This document shows, in pieces, positions 24,224-33,198 of a DNA stretch of 41,467 bases (its first letter is position 1; each line of letters begins with the position of its first letter). Below the pieces are notes generated by a model, which worked only from the letters and a program-made list of their open reading frames with translations, searched no databases and was not told where the DNA came from. The DNA is from Desulfobacterales bacterium S7086C20 (lineage in GTDB: Bacteria > Desulfobacterota > Desulfobacteria > Desulfobacterales > C00003060): NCBI GenBank assembly GCA_001751075.1, contig MAVP01000003.1, positions 1 through 41,467 on the forward strand, in the 5' to 3' direction. A program made the position numbers and the translations under genes.

Positions 24224-25522
24224 GTGAAACCAACGGCAAAGATGATCATCTATAATTTGTTCCCTCTCTTGGCAGGCAAGTTTACCGATTGGGAAAAGCA
24301 TTTGTTAAGGGCATCTGAGATGGGCTTCAATTGGGTTTTTGTGAATCCGATTCAGCGTCCCGGAAAATCGGGGAGCCTTTACTCTATTGCCGACTATTAT
24401 GCCTTCAACCCGTTGCTGGTTGACAAAGAGAGCCGAAAGAAACCGCAACAGCAGGTAAAAGATGTTGCCGGGTCTGCGGAAAAACTGGGCCTCAGCTTGA
24501 TGGTGGATCTTGTAATCAATCACTGCGCTGCTGATTCGGAGCTGATCAAGTCTCACCCGAAATGGTTTCAGTGGAAGGACAGCGATCATGTGGCCCACCC
24601 TTCCTGTGACGAAAACGGAGAAAGGGTGGTCTGGAAAGACCTTGCGAAGTTTGATCATGACAACTCGCAGGACAAGGAAGGACTTTTTAGATTTCTATCT
24701 GATGTGGTGATGTACCTGATAGATCTAGGATTTAAGGGTTTCCGTTGTGACGCAGCGTATCAAGTCCCCAGGGCCGTGTGGGAAAGGCTCATAAGTGAGA
24801 TACGAAAGAGACATCCTGAGGTGAAGTTCTTTGCGGAAACACTCGGGTGTTCACCAGACCAAACCATACAAACAGCAGGAGCTGGTTTTGACTACATATT
24901 TAACAGCTCAAAGTGGTGGGATTTTGAAGCCCAGTGGTTGATGAAACAATATGCCCTTACGCGTGAGATTGCGCCTTCCATAGGTTTTCCTGAAAGCCAC
25001 GATACCGTGAGGCTCTATGATGAACTCGATGGCAACATGGCTGGGATGAAACAACGCTATCTATTTTCAGCACTTTTCTCTTCAGGGGTTATGATGCCCA
25101 TGGGGTTTGAATACGGCTTCAGGAGAAAACCCCATGTAGTAAAGACAAGGCCACAAGACTGGGAAACAACCGATGTTGATATGACGCATTTCATAAAAGC
25201 CGTAAACAAGCTTAAGGCAGGGCATGCAATCTTTCAGGAAGAAGCGCTAACCGAAATACTGTACTACAACAATCCGAATCTTCTCCTCTTGTGGAAGGCC
25301 TCTACTACCACTCAAGAAGAATGTCTCATTATCGTCAACAAGGATATTTCCAACAAACAGCATTTTCATGTAGAAAGTCTGCAAGAATTTGTTCAGGCAG
25401 GGGCTCCACTTGTTGATCTCTCTCCAGAATATCAAATGAACTATATTCCCAGCCCCTTTTCGTACGATTTCCGGCCAGGACAGGGTATAGTCTTGATGAC
25501 TTTAAGGGATTTGCCGAAGTAG
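24224..25522 (+). CDS. GH13 (alpha-amylase family) glycoside hydrolase or transglycosidase
   Basis: A 432-residue single-chain GH13 enzyme. All three catalytic residues are present: nucleophile Asp176 in GFRCDAAYQ, acid/base Glu205 in FFAETLG, and Asp260 in FPESHDTVRL. The conserved VDLVINH is at residues 94-100. There is no signal peptide, so it acts on cytoplasmic glucan. It lacks the extra N-domain of branching and debranching GH13 enzymes; the exact reaction (hydrolysis or transfer) cannot be read from sequence. The GTG start at 24224 has AAGGA 8 bases upstream and follows the previous stop by 2 bases. An ATG at 24242 is the alternative. The 149 bases after it hold no clear gene or terminator. 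Confidence 0.88.
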   Translation: MKPTAKMIIYNLFPLLAGKFTDWEKHLLRASEMGFNWVFVNPIQRPGKSGSLYSIADYYAFNPLLVDKESRKKPQQQVKDVAGSAEKLGLSLMVDLVINHCAADSELIKSHPKWFQWKDSDHVAHPSCDENGERVVWKDLAKFDHDNSQDKEGLFRFLSDVVMYLIDLGFKGFRCDAAYQVPRAVWERLISEIRKRHPEVKFFAETLGCSPDQTIQTAGAGFDYIFNSSKWWDFEAQWLMKQYALTREIAPSIGFPESHDTVRLYDELDGNMAGMKQRYLFSALFSSGVMMPMGFEYGFRRKPHVVKTRPQDWETTDVDMTHFIKAVNKLKAGHAIFQEEALTEILYYNNPNLLLLWKASTTTQEECLIIVNKDISNKQHFHVESLQEFVQAGAPLVDLSPEYQMNYIPSPFSYDFRPGQGIVLMTLRDLPK

Positions 25523-25671
25523 ACAGCCTGCCAGTCCCTTTGGGCGAAAATGCTTCAGATCGCGTGCTTTTCGGAAAAGTCAAACTTTTTTACTGGATTT
25601 TCTTATAGTCTTTCGATAAGTTACAGCCAGATTTTGGCAGGTTTTCAGTAAGTGCGCAAAGGTGTTCGTCA

Positions 25672-26433
25672 ATGCATCTTGTTGCTCTTCACGTGTTTGG
25701 TTTGTATCTTCTCAATAAACTTAACTTAATAACCTGGGGCAATAAGGCCATTAACCGACTCAGGCCGAACGGGTGGGTGTTACCAGTGTATTGTTGTGCA
25801 ACAAGTGAAACCGCTGACAAAGCACACAGCCTCATAGATTCTTGCATCGAAACAAGAGTTGTTCTTTTGCCCGTTGACCCGTACCTGGTTCATGTTTACT
25901 GGGAGGTCAACTCTAAGGAAATTGATAGAGCAAGATATTTGCTGGGTGACACATACGAATCTTCGCAGGCTTTACTCAGGTTCTATGATGTTACCAATGT
26001 TTTCTTTGACGGTACAAATGCCAACAGCTCGTTTGATGTGAAAATCGACCTTGAATCGAAGAGCTGGTATGTTCGCCTCTGGGTCCCAGACAAGTCATAC
26101 GTTGTTGAACTGGGCTATAGGACCACCGACGGCAGTTTCTTTTCGTTGGCACAATCAAACACCGCGCGCACACCCCGTGCCTGGCCTGTACCAAGGGTGG
26201 ATGACACCTACTCGCTCGTTGATCGACGTGCCGACGATGGCCTGGCAACCACCGAAGTCCATACAGCACCTCATGGCGGTGACAAGAAGCAATCCAATCG
26301 GCGAGAGTTAACCTCCCAAACGTGGGAAACCGAGCCTGAACCCAAAGATGAGAGTTTAACACAGATGAATGAGGAGCAATTTTCCTTTGGTATGTCATCA
26401 TATCGTATCTCATCAATACGGTGCTTGCGATGA
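25672..26433 (+). CDS. DUF4912 domain protein
   Basis: A 253-residue protein with a DUF4912 domain at about residues 60-185, marked by LLPVDPYLVHVYWEV, LLRFYDVT, SWYVRLWVPDKSYVVELGY and SFFSLAQSNTARTPR. The domain looks like an immunoglobulin-like sugar- or protein-binding fold; its biochemical role is unknown. The C-terminal 65 residues are polar and probably disordered. AAGGTG lies 7 bases before the ATG at 25672, but the first 35 residues are poorly conserved-looking, so the start is uncertain. It sits between GH13 and GH57 enzymes, which suggests an accessory role in glucan binding or regulation. Confidence 0.8.
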   Translation: MHLVALHVFGLYLLNKLNLITWGNKAINRLRPNGWVLPVYCCATSETADKAHSLIDSCIETRVVLLPVDPYLVHVYWEVNSKEIDRARYLLGDTYESSQALLRFYDVTNVFFDGTNANSSFDVKIDLESKSWYVRLWVPDKSYVVELGYRTTDGSFFSLAQSNTARTPRAWPVPRVDDTYSLVDRRADDGLATTEVHTAPHGGDKKQSNRRELTSQTWETEPEPKDESLTQMNEEQFSFGMSSYRISSIRCLR

Positions 26434-26485
26434 TCAGCTCTGAAGTTTCACGATTTCCTACAAGTCCTTTTCGCGGGGTTTGAAA

Positions 26486-28081
26486 ATGGAAAAGGCTTAT
26501 CTGGCTATTGTGCTTCATGCGCATCTTCCTTATGTCAGACATCCTGAACACGTAGATTCTCTTGAGGAGAACTGGCTGTATGAGGCTATCACCGATACTT
26601 ACATCCCTCTGCTTTTCGTGCTGGAAGGTTGTGTAAAAGATGGAATTGACTTTCGCCTGACTCTGTCACTTACCCCCACCCTTGCCTCTATGCTCGCAGA
26701 CCCGTTGTTGCAGAGCAGATATTTGGAAAGACTGGAAAGGATGATAGAGTTGGCCCAAAAGGAGATTAAACGCACTAGATCCCAGCCCGAATTTAACGCC
26801 TTGGCCCTTATGTACAACACCCGTCTTGGGCAGGTGCATGAGGCTTTCGTCAATCGTTATGAACAAAACTTGCTCCAGGCCTTCAGGTCCCTACAAGAAC
26901 GCGGAAAAGTGGAAATCATGGCCTGCGCCGCCACGCATGCTTATCTCCCCCTGCTTTCAGTAAACAGGTCCGCTGTTAGGGGACAGATTGGGATCGGGGT
27001 TGAACATTACAGGGAAGTATTCGGGAAAAGCCCCGAGGGCTTCTGGTTGCCGGAATGCGGTTATTATCCTGGAGTCGACGAATTACTCGACGAATATGGC
27101 ATACGATATACTGTACTTGAGACTCACGGTATCACGCGGGGCAACCCAAGACCTGAGTTTGGCGTCAATGCCCCTGTTTTTTGTTCCTCAGGAGTTGCTG
27201 CCTTTGGGCGAGACCCTAAATCCTCGGCCCAAGTTTGGAGTTCTGAAATCGGTTATCCAGGGGATTATGATTACAGGGAATTCTATCGTGACATTGCTTA
27301 CGATCTTGACCTCGGATATGTCGCGCCCTATATTCACAGGGATGGGATTCGAGTAGATACCGGCTTTAAGTATTTCCGTATTACCGGCAAGGGCAATCAC
27401 AAGGACACCTACATCCCAGAACAAGCAGAAAAGAAGGCCGAGCTTCACGCAGAAGATTTTATATCCAAGCGCTTCAAACAGGTTGAATATCTTGGCTCCA
27501 TTATGGATCGCAAACCAATCATTGTGGCCCCCTTTGACGCTGAGCTATTCGGCCATTGGTGGCATGAAGGACCATTGTGGCTGGACCATGTTATCCGCAA
27601 ACTTCATTCGGCACAGGCGGGAATCAGGCTTGCTACGCTTTCTGAATACCTCGAACAATATCCCATAAATCAGGTTTCAACACCTTCCTATTCCAGTTGG
27701 GGACACCATGGGTTCAATGAGACCTGGCTCAACGGGAAAAACGAATGGATCTATCCTTGTCTCCATAAAAGCGCACTGCAAATGGAAAGGCTGGCGAACA
27801 ATTATCCTCAGGCCAAAGGCTTGACATTGAGGGCGCTTAAACAAGCAGCACGGGAGTTGTTGCTGGCACAGTCAAGCGACTGGGCTTTTATGATCAATGC
27901 AGGCACTATGGCAGAATACGCTACTGAGCGAACCAAAAGGCATATCTCCCGCTTGGCAAGACTAGCACAAGACGTTGAGTCAGACAGTATCGACCAAGTC
28001 TGGCTGTCCAAATTGGAAACCCGGGACAACATCTTTCCTGGAATAGACTACCGCTTCTTTTGTGGAAGTTCTCGTTTATGA
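26486..28081 (+). CDS. GH57 1,4-alpha-glucan branching enzyme
   Basis: Introduces alpha-1,6 branches into alpha-1,4-glucan in the cytoplasm. The 531-residue chain matches GH57 branching enzymes with a DUF1957-type C-terminus. The opening LAIVLHAHLPYVRHP has the conserved HxH. The nucleophile is Glu190 in FWLPECGYYPG, and the acid/base is Asp351 in APFDAELFGHWWHEG, close to the positions known in the Thermococcus kodakarensis enzyme. The C-terminal helical part contains SSDWAFMINAGTMAEYA. The start ATG is at 26486; the upstream TTG at 26480 is less likely. glgA follows after 31 bases, so the pair would build a branched polymer. Confidence 0.94.
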   Translation: MEKAYLAIVLHAHLPYVRHPEHVDSLEENWLYEAITDTYIPLLFVLEGCVKDGIDFRLTLSLTPTLASMLADPLLQSRYLERLERMIELAQKEIKRTRSQPEFNALALMYNTRLGQVHEAFVNRYEQNLLQAFRSLQERGKVEIMACAATHAYLPLLSVNRSAVRGQIGIGVEHYREVFGKSPEGFWLPECGYYPGVDELLDEYGIRYTVLETHGITRGNPRPEFGVNAPVFCSSGVAAFGRDPKSSAQVWSSEIGYPGDYDYREFYRDIAYDLDLGYVAPYIHRDGIRVDTGFKYFRITGKGNHKDTYIPEQAEKKAELHAEDFISKRFKQVEYLGSIMDRKPIIVAPFDAELFGHWWHEGPLWLDHVIRKLHSAQAGIRLATLSEYLEQYPINQVSTPSYSSWGHHGFNETWLNGKNEWIYPCLHKSALQMERLANNYPQAKGLTLRALKQAARELLLAQSSDWAFMINAGTMAEYATERTKRHISRLARLAQDVESDSIDQVWLSKLETRDNIFPGIDYRFFCGSSRL

Positions 28082-28112
28082 ATACGAGTCTTTTCGCTGA
28101 TGGATTAAAGAC

Positions 28113-29579
28113 ATGTTTATCGTTATGATCACCCCGGAATGTGCCCCTGTTGCCAAAGTCGGTGGCCTGGGAGATGTCGTACAGGGGCTTTCCCGCGAAC
28201 TGGACCTCAGGGGAAATGCGGTAGAGATTATTCTGCCCAAGTATGATTGTATGCGCTACGATCGCATCTGGGGGCTTGAAAAGACATTCGGAGATTTATG
28301 TGTTCCCTACCATGACCAGCATGTTCATTGCGATGTCTATTTCGGCTTTGTAGACGGCCTGAAATGCTTTTTCATTGAACCGCATTCTTTCAAGAATTTT
28401 TTCGACCGGCACACCTTCTACGGGCACGATGATGACGTCGAACGCTTTGCCTTCTTTTCCAGAGCTGCCCTGGAGTTCATGCTCAAGACAAACAAGCATC
28501 CCGACATTATCCACTGTCACGATTGGCAGACGGCGCTGGCGCCGGTCCTTCTCTTTGATATATATAAACACATGGGAATGACCCACCCGAGAGTCTGCTA
28601 TACGTTGCACAATCTCAAGCATCAGGGTGTCACCGGGGAATATGTGCTGCGCCAAGTCGGCCTGGATCCTGCTCATTACATGACACAGGACAAGCTTCAA
28701 GACAACTTCAACCACGGTGCTGTAAACCTGATGAAGGGAGGAATCGTTTATTCAAACTTTATTACCACAGTCTCCCCTCGCTATGCCGACGAAATAAAAC
28801 ATTCTGACATGGGATGCGGCTTGCAACATACACTCCATGACCATGCCGCAAAATTTGGTGGAGTCTTAAACGGCATTGATTACAACGTTTGGAATCCAGA
28901 AACCGACCCCTATATTGCCTGTCAATATGGAGTGGAAACGGTCGGTGACAAATACAAAAACAAAGAGGCCCTACGCCAAAGGCTCTGGTTAGGAAAGGGT
29001 TTCAAGCCGATTGTTGCTGTGGTAAGTCGTCTCGACCATCAAAAAGGGGTGGGCCTGATACGGCACGCGATTTCTTATGCCCTTGAAAACTCCTGTCAGT
29101 TTATCCTTTTAGGATCAAGTCCTGATCCCGTCACCAACAACGATTTCTGTGCCCTGAAGCAATGGCTGAATGACAACCCAGATTGTCACCTCGAGATTTC
29201 ATATGATGAGGAGCTGGCACACCTCATATATGCAGGGGCTGACATGATTCTCATACCCAGCGCCTTTGAACCTTGCGGCCTGACACAAATGATCGCCATG
29301 AAATATGGAACTCTCCCCATTGTTCGAAACATTGGCGGATTAGCAGACACAGTGTCTGATGCGGATTATTCGCACAGGCCGTATCACGAACGTAACGGCT
29401 ATGTTTTTAATGATTTTGATAACCAAGGGCTCCAGTCTGCAATGAGCCGGGCCATTGGCCTTTGGAACGTATACCCAGAGTATTTCCGGGAGCTTATGGT
29501 AAATGCAATGAGGTACGACTACTCCTGGAACCATCCTGGACAGCACTATCTCAATATTTACAATCACATTAAGGAGTAG
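28113..29579 (+). CDS. glgA: Glycogen/starch synthase GlgA (GT5)
   Basis: Adds glucosyl units from ADP-glucose (or UDP-glucose) to the non-reducing end of alpha-1,4-glucan. The 488-residue length fits the family. The nucleotide-sugar motif AKVGGLGDVV gives Lys15, as in Escherichia coli GlgA. Other GT5 marks are CHDWQTALAP, VLNGIDYNVWNP, VSRLDHQKG and the C-terminal IPSAFEPCGLTQMIAM. The gene for the sugar donor (glgC) is not in the window. The ribosome site is weak. The 277 bases after the stop contain no gene I can support and no strong terminator. Confidence 0.96.
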   Translation: MFIVMITPECAPVAKVGGLGDVVQGLSRELDLRGNAVEIILPKYDCMRYDRIWGLEKTFGDLCVPYHDQHVHCDVYFGFVDGLKCFFIEPHSFKNFFDRHTFYGHDDDVERFAFFSRAALEFMLKTNKHPDIIHCHDWQTALAPVLLFDIYKHMGMTHPRVCYTLHNLKHQGVTGEYVLRQVGLDPAHYMTQDKLQDNFNHGAVNLMKGGIVYSNFITTVSPRYADEIKHSDMGCGLQHTLHDHAAKFGGVLNGIDYNVWNPETDPYIACQYGVETVGDKYKNKEALRQRLWLGKGFKPIVAVVSRLDHQKGVGLIRHAISYALENSCQFILLGSSPDPVTNNDFCALKQWLNDNPDCHLEISYDEELAHLIYAGADMILIPSAFEPCGLTQMIAMKYGTLPIVRNIGGLADTVSDADYSHRPYHERNGYVFNDFDNQGLQSAMSRAIGLWNVYPEYFRELMVNAMRYDYSWNHPGQHYLNIYNHIKE

Positions 29580-29856
29580 AGGATAAATCTCGTAAGAGAC
29601 TAAGTTTTGGACCTGTGTGGATTCCCGGATGCTCCCCCCCCATCATTTTCTTCGTTATTGTTACAAATAGTTCCACCGATTGGTATTTCTTTTCCCAAAA
29701 TATAACCTAAATTACCCAATTGCCCCGTTGTTCCTTCCCGGGGTGTCTAGCTATAACTTTTTGTAATATATAGAGAATCGTCCGTTCTGGCCCGGTGGCA
29801 TGCAATTTTCAAGAGCTATCCAATAGCGTATGGATATCTTTTGAGGATGTTAGCGT

Positions 29857-30327
29857 GTGGACATGAATGTTTACTACCTACCGGACAGGCGTTGCGGTGA
29901 TGATCGACGCAAGAACAAGATCCCCATTCTTACCATCTCTTCACTACTAGGGAGACGCCGGATACCGAGACGTCAAGAAGACAGGGGGGGCTCCTTTGCT
30001 ATTGACGTGTACTGCTCCAAGACGTTGTTCATGATTCTGTTGATTGTCTCGCTGAGTGTATTGGATGCCATGCTAACACTCTACCTGGTAGAGCACGGTG
30101 CGGTAGAGATGAATCCTGTCATGGCCTATTTTCTAAGCCATGGTCCTCTCATCTTCTTCAGCGCCAAGTATCTGCTGACCTGCTCATGTACCATGCTGGT
30201 ATTGATCAACAGCCGGTCTTTTCTGTTTGGAACCAAAATCCGGGCCGAAGCGCTCTTCGTTGCATTTGCCATTCCTTTCGCCCTTGTGGTGAAATGGCAG
30301 CTCTATTTGATCTTCTTCGTCCTCTAG
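29857..30327 (+). CDS. DUF5658 family small membrane protein
   Basis: A 156-residue protein. The first 45 residues are arginine-rich (RRCGDDRR, GRRRIPRRQEDR). Three membrane segments follow, at about 55-75, 88-110 and 128-152, with the DUF5658 pattern LSVLDAMLTLYLVEHGAVEMNPVM (shown here as adjoining pieces LSVLDAMLTLYL and VEHGAVEMNPVM) in the first part. The function is unknown. GAGG lies 8 bases before the GTG at 29857; an ATG at 29863 is the alternative. Its TAG stop lies in the CTAG that flanks a palindromic element, so the natural C-terminus may have been changed by the insertion. Confidence 0.75.
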   Translation: MDMNVYYLPDRRCGDDRRKNKIPILTISSLLGRRRIPRRQEDRGGSFAIDVYCSKTLFMILLIVSLSVLDAMLTLYLVEHGAVEMNPVMAYFLSHGPLIFFSAKYLLTCSCTMLVLINSRSFLFGTKIRAEALFVAFAIPFALVVKWQLYLIFFVL

Positions 30328-30472
30328 GAGGCTGTCCGAGAATGGCTCTTTTTCCCAATCTCTGCGTCAGGCTCAAATTTTAATCCTCGAAATATGTCAA
30401 TATATTCCTGCGGTTAAAATTTTCGCCTTCCTTGACCTCGGAAAAAATATCTCATTCTCGGACAGCCTCCTA
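30324..30472. repeat. MITE-like element, family C, with perfect inverted ends
   Basis: The body 30328-30468 begins GAGGCTGTCCGAGAATG and ends with its exact reverse complement, 17 bases (20 if the flank is counted). It is flanked by CTAG on both sides (30324-30327 and 30469-30472). A 4-base CTAG duplication is the type produced by IS5-group transposases. A core of about 70 bases (30366-30435) is shared with the element at 37841-38017. It ends 60 bases before the CCA end of tRNA-Val. Confidence 0.82.
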
Positions 30473-30531
30473 GGAGCGCATCGATGGTTATGGAGAAGAT
30501 ACCGGGAAAATGGGTAAGTATTTGGCACTAT

Positions 30532-30606
30532 TGGTAGGCACGCGGGGATTTGAACCCCGGACCTCTACCGTGTCAAGGTAGCGCTCTCCCCCTGAGCTAC
30601 GTGCCT
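30532..30606 (-). tRNA. tRNA-Val (anticodon GAC)
   Basis: On the minus strand the acceptor stem AGGCACG pairs with CGTGCCT. The anticodon stem CTACC/GGTAG holds TTGACAC, giving anticodon GAC. The T-arm contains GGTTCAAATCC. The discriminator is A and the CCA end is encoded (30534-30532). The 73 bases between it and pgsA hold no further gene. Confidence 0.96.
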
Positions 30607-30679
30607 GCGTTGATAGCTTTGCATAACCTCGTCTCAGTCATTGTGTCAAGCAAAATAGCAGGCCCAGCGGAGCAAATCT

Positions 30680-31252
30680 TCATTTCATCTCTCCGTTTGA
30701 ATTGTTATCCTGCAAGATGACCAGGCCCCTGTATATATATTGGAGGCCCGAGGCCGTAGTCACAGCGGCTGTGAACCAGAACAAAAACCATTCGATCTGA
30801 GCCATTGCATGGACTTGATGGGCAACAAGAACGGCGCAAACCGTTGCTAGCTGAGCAACAGTGGTGATTTTGCTCAAGATGGAAGGCTTTATTTCAATAC
30901 TGCGATTCATGATGTTCAGCAAGACTATCCCAAATATGATCAATATATCCCGAGTGATAACAATCACGCTAAGCCAGCTTGGGATCATACGCTGGATGGC
31001 AAGGGTTACAAACGCAGTAGTTAGCAGCAGTTTGTCTGCAGTAGGGTCTAGATAAGCCCCAAGGGTTGTCTTTCGTTTAAATAAACGAGCTACGAGACCA
31101 TCCAATCCGTCGGTGATGGCAGCCACGACAAAAACGAGTAGGGCACCGTCAAAGAGGTGCCTTATCAGGCAGATGGCAAAGACTGGGGTGAGGAGTATCC
31201 TAACAAGGGTCAAGGTATTGGGGATATTGATGCGGGGCGTTGACTTTTTCAT
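30680..31252 (-). CDS. pgsA: CDP-diacylglycerol-glycerol-3-phosphate 3-phosphatidyltransferase
   Basis: Membrane enzyme that makes phosphatidylglycerol phosphate from CDP-diacylglycerol and glycerol 3-phosphate. The 190-residue chain starts with the family-typical IPNTLTLVRILLTPVFA and has the CDP-alcohol phosphotransferase motif across DGLDGLVAR, then G and two Asp in LGAYLDPTADK, which bind metal. Four or five membrane segments are visible. It starts 35 bases after the FlgT-like gene on the same strand and may be its last co-transcribed partner. Other CDP-alcohol transferases share the motif; the opening segment favours PgsA. Confidence 0.92.
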   Translation of the reverse strand: MKKSTPRINIPNTLTLVRILLTPVFAICLIRHLFDGALLVFVVAAITDGLDGLVARLFKRKTTLGAYLDPTADKLLLTTAFVTLAIQRMIPSWLSVIVITRDILIIFGIVLLNIMNRSIEIKPSILSKITTVAQLATVCAVLVAHQVHAMAQIEWFLFWFTAAVTTASGLQYIYRGLVILQDNNSNGEMK

Positions 31253-31287
31253 AGTTGCGAATCGTGGTATGGTAATCTATGAAATAT

Positions 31288-32559
31288 TTACCATGTTTCA
31301 GATTCTACTTCTGTTGGCCTTTGCCAGTCATCTGAAAAGTTAACTTTTGGTATTAGCTCGAGTGTTATGCTATTTTCTTTAACCTCAAGGATATTCACTC
31401 CAAAACCTTCAAAGTTTTTCAGTATCAATTCCTCTGCCAGTGCGCTGGTATTTCCTTGAAGATTAACATCTATCTCAGCCTCATCGGTCTTGATTGTTCG
31501 TAGATAGACATTTTTGATGCCTGCGATTTCATCCCTGAGGGTCTTTCGGAATTTGACAAAGTCGACATATTCCCTGATACCCTTCACAACCAATTGTACC
31601 AGGACAGTTTGTCTGGTTCCCCTCCCCCAGCTTGCCGTGATTTGTCTGATGATATCTTTGGCTATATCTGAGGTGGCAAGCGCAAGGGCCTTGGTACCTG
31701 CAACAGTCTCATTTGCATGAACGGCAGCTTTTGCAGAGTTGAATGAACCAATAATTTTACCATTGTCAACCTTGAGTGCTCGAAGAGAAACCTTGGCTTC
31801 AACAGACTTCGTGCCTGTCCCGGAAATATTGCCGGTTAGTTGAGCAAAGGCCTCGCCTATTATTACTACATCGGCGCCAAGTTGTCTGGCAAGTTCTGCG
31901 GCCATTTCATCACTGAGATCAGTATCAGGGATTCTACCCTCACTTGTTTCTTGGGTTGAAAGCGTTTCAGGCGCCAGGACTGCAAACCCCTTTTCTTTTA
32001 GTGTTCGTTCTAGTGTATCCTCTACGGTTAATGGCAATTTCATAAATGTAAATGTATTTTGTTTCCATGTGTATCGGGGCCAAGTGTGGCCAACATTTTT
32101 TTCTGTGAGCAGGAGCACAACCCTTGGCAGTTCCTTTTCGGTTAAGAGTACGCCGATATCCTGCAATTTGTTGTGAAGGACATCAATCAACAAGGTTGCT
32201 TGCACTACTACCCGATAATAAGAACCGGCCTTGGATTCTGTAAGTACCTTGTAATCATGGATGAAGTCCTTGAATTGCGTATAGATATGCTCACTGAGTA
32301 GCTGAAAATGGCTAACCACCACTGCGGGTGAAATCAAGAGCCCAACACCTTCCTCCACAGCGTTCCATAGACCATGTTCGATAGCCTTGTCCCGGGCACT
32401 TGCCACTTTGTCATGGTAAATCTGGCCCGTTCCTATAACTTCTACGATTTTTGTCTGCTGAACGTTTTGGCCCCATACGATATTGCCAGACCAACTTAGA
32501 CACAAAAAAAAGAAAAAGAGTGAAATGAGACGTCCGGTCCTAGAAAATTTCATGCCCAC
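31288..32559 (-). CDS. Exported protein, FlgT-like/CsgG-like repeat domains
   Basis: A 423-residue secreted protein. A signal peptide at the start contains LISLFFFFLCLSWSGNIVWG. The segment VEVIGTGQIYHDKVASARDKA looks like the FlgT N-terminal (LPP20-like) fold, where an A-rich helix follows the first strand. The middle (GFAVLAPETLST, then ARQLGADVVIIGEAFAQ) resembles the nucleotide-free alpha/beta fold of CsgG and the FlgT middle domain, and GIREYVDFVKFRKTLRDEI begins a C-terminal repeat. The role may be a periplasmic or outer-membrane assembly factor; no flagellar genes are nearby. It may start at GTG 32559, overlapping the previous stop (TAGTG), or at ATG 32553. Confidence 0.65.
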   Translation of the reverse strand: MGMKFSRTGRLISLFFFFLCLSWSGNIVWGQNVQQTKIVEVIGTGQIYHDKVASARDKAIEHGLWNAVEEGVGLLISPAVVVSHFQLLSEHIYTQFKDFIHDYKVLTESKAGSYYRVVVQATLLIDVLHNKLQDIGVLLTEKELPRVVLLLTEKNVGHTWPRYTWKQNTFTFMKLPLTVEDTLERTLKEKGFAVLAPETLSTQETSEGRIPDTDLSDEMAAELARQLGADVVIIGEAFAQLTGNISGTGTKSVEAKVSLRALKVDNGKIIGSFNSAKAAVHANETVAGTKALALATSDIAKDIIRQITASWGRGTRQTVLVQLVVKGIREYVDFVKFRKTLRDEIAGIKNVYLRTIKTDEAEIDVNLQGNTSALAEELILKNFEGFGVNILEVKENSITLELIPKVNFSDDWQRPTEVESETW

Positions 32560-33152
32560 TACTTCTCCTGTATAACTTTAATAAAATTAAGTTCTTGCCT
32601 TGCTTCATCAACATGCGTTTTGTTGATTTCAATGACCTTTTTAAAAAGTCTCGTTGCCTTCGTGAACTTAGATGCCTCCTGATAGATTTTTCCCATATAG
32701 TAATGTGCTTCAGAGGAGTCTGGAAAAAGTTTTATAGCCTCTCTGTAAGCTGATTCGGCTTCAGCAAACCAATTTTTAAAATTGGTTCCTCTATCCATTA
32801 GATACAATCGTATAAGTCCCACATGCGCAAAGGCCAATTCCTCATCTGTATTTGCCAGGGTTTGGGCTTTTCTTATCTCTTCTATGCCCTTTTTGCAATT
32901 GCCTTTATTACCCCAAACCAAACCGGAACCAACGTAGGCCTTAGAGTATGTTGGGGCCAATACCTTGGCGAGTTCGAATTCTCGGATGGCGTCACTATAT
33001 TTTCCCAACTCAAGGAATTTTATACCGCTGCAGACATGGTGTTTGGGTGTGTTCAGTATGTTCTCCGTTGTTACCGGCTTTAGAGCACACCCATACAAGG
33101 GGACAAAAGCAACCAGCAACGTCCCTATCAGTACAAAAGACCTAAGTCTCAT
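32559..33152 (-). CDS. TPR-repeat lipoprotein
   Basis: A 197-residue protein with a lipoprotein signal peptide ending in the lipobox LYGC at about residues 19-22. Three or four tetratricopeptide repeats follow: ELGKYSDAIREFELAKVLAP, then AESAYREAIKLFPDSSEAHY, then SKFTKATRLFKKVIEIN. Such proteins are scaffolds; Pil/Tol/Bam-type complexes use similar ones. It is preceded by AAGGAGG 9 bases before the ATG, and its stop overlaps the next gene by one base. It lies between two exported proteins, suggesting a three-part envelope complex (inference). Confidence 0.85.
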   Translation of the reverse strand: MRLRSFVLIGTLLVAFVPLYGCALKPVTTENILNTPKHHVCSGIKFLELGKYSDAIREFELAKVLAPTYSKAYVGSGLVWGNKGNCKKGIEEIRKAQTLANTDEELAFAHVGLIRLYLMDRGTNFKNWFAEAESAYREAIKLFPDSSEAHYYMGKIYQEASKFTKATRLFKKVIEINKTHVDEARQELNFIKVIQEK

Positions 33153-33198
33153 TTTGTTCTGCCTCCTTTTTGCAAAAAAAGGCCTTTCATGGATCTGG

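Noticed and set aside
29790-29812. A sigma-54-like TGGC/TGC pair upstream of the DUF5658 gene
   Set aside because: The spacing between GG and GC is 11 bases instead of the required 10, and the flanks do not match the consensus.
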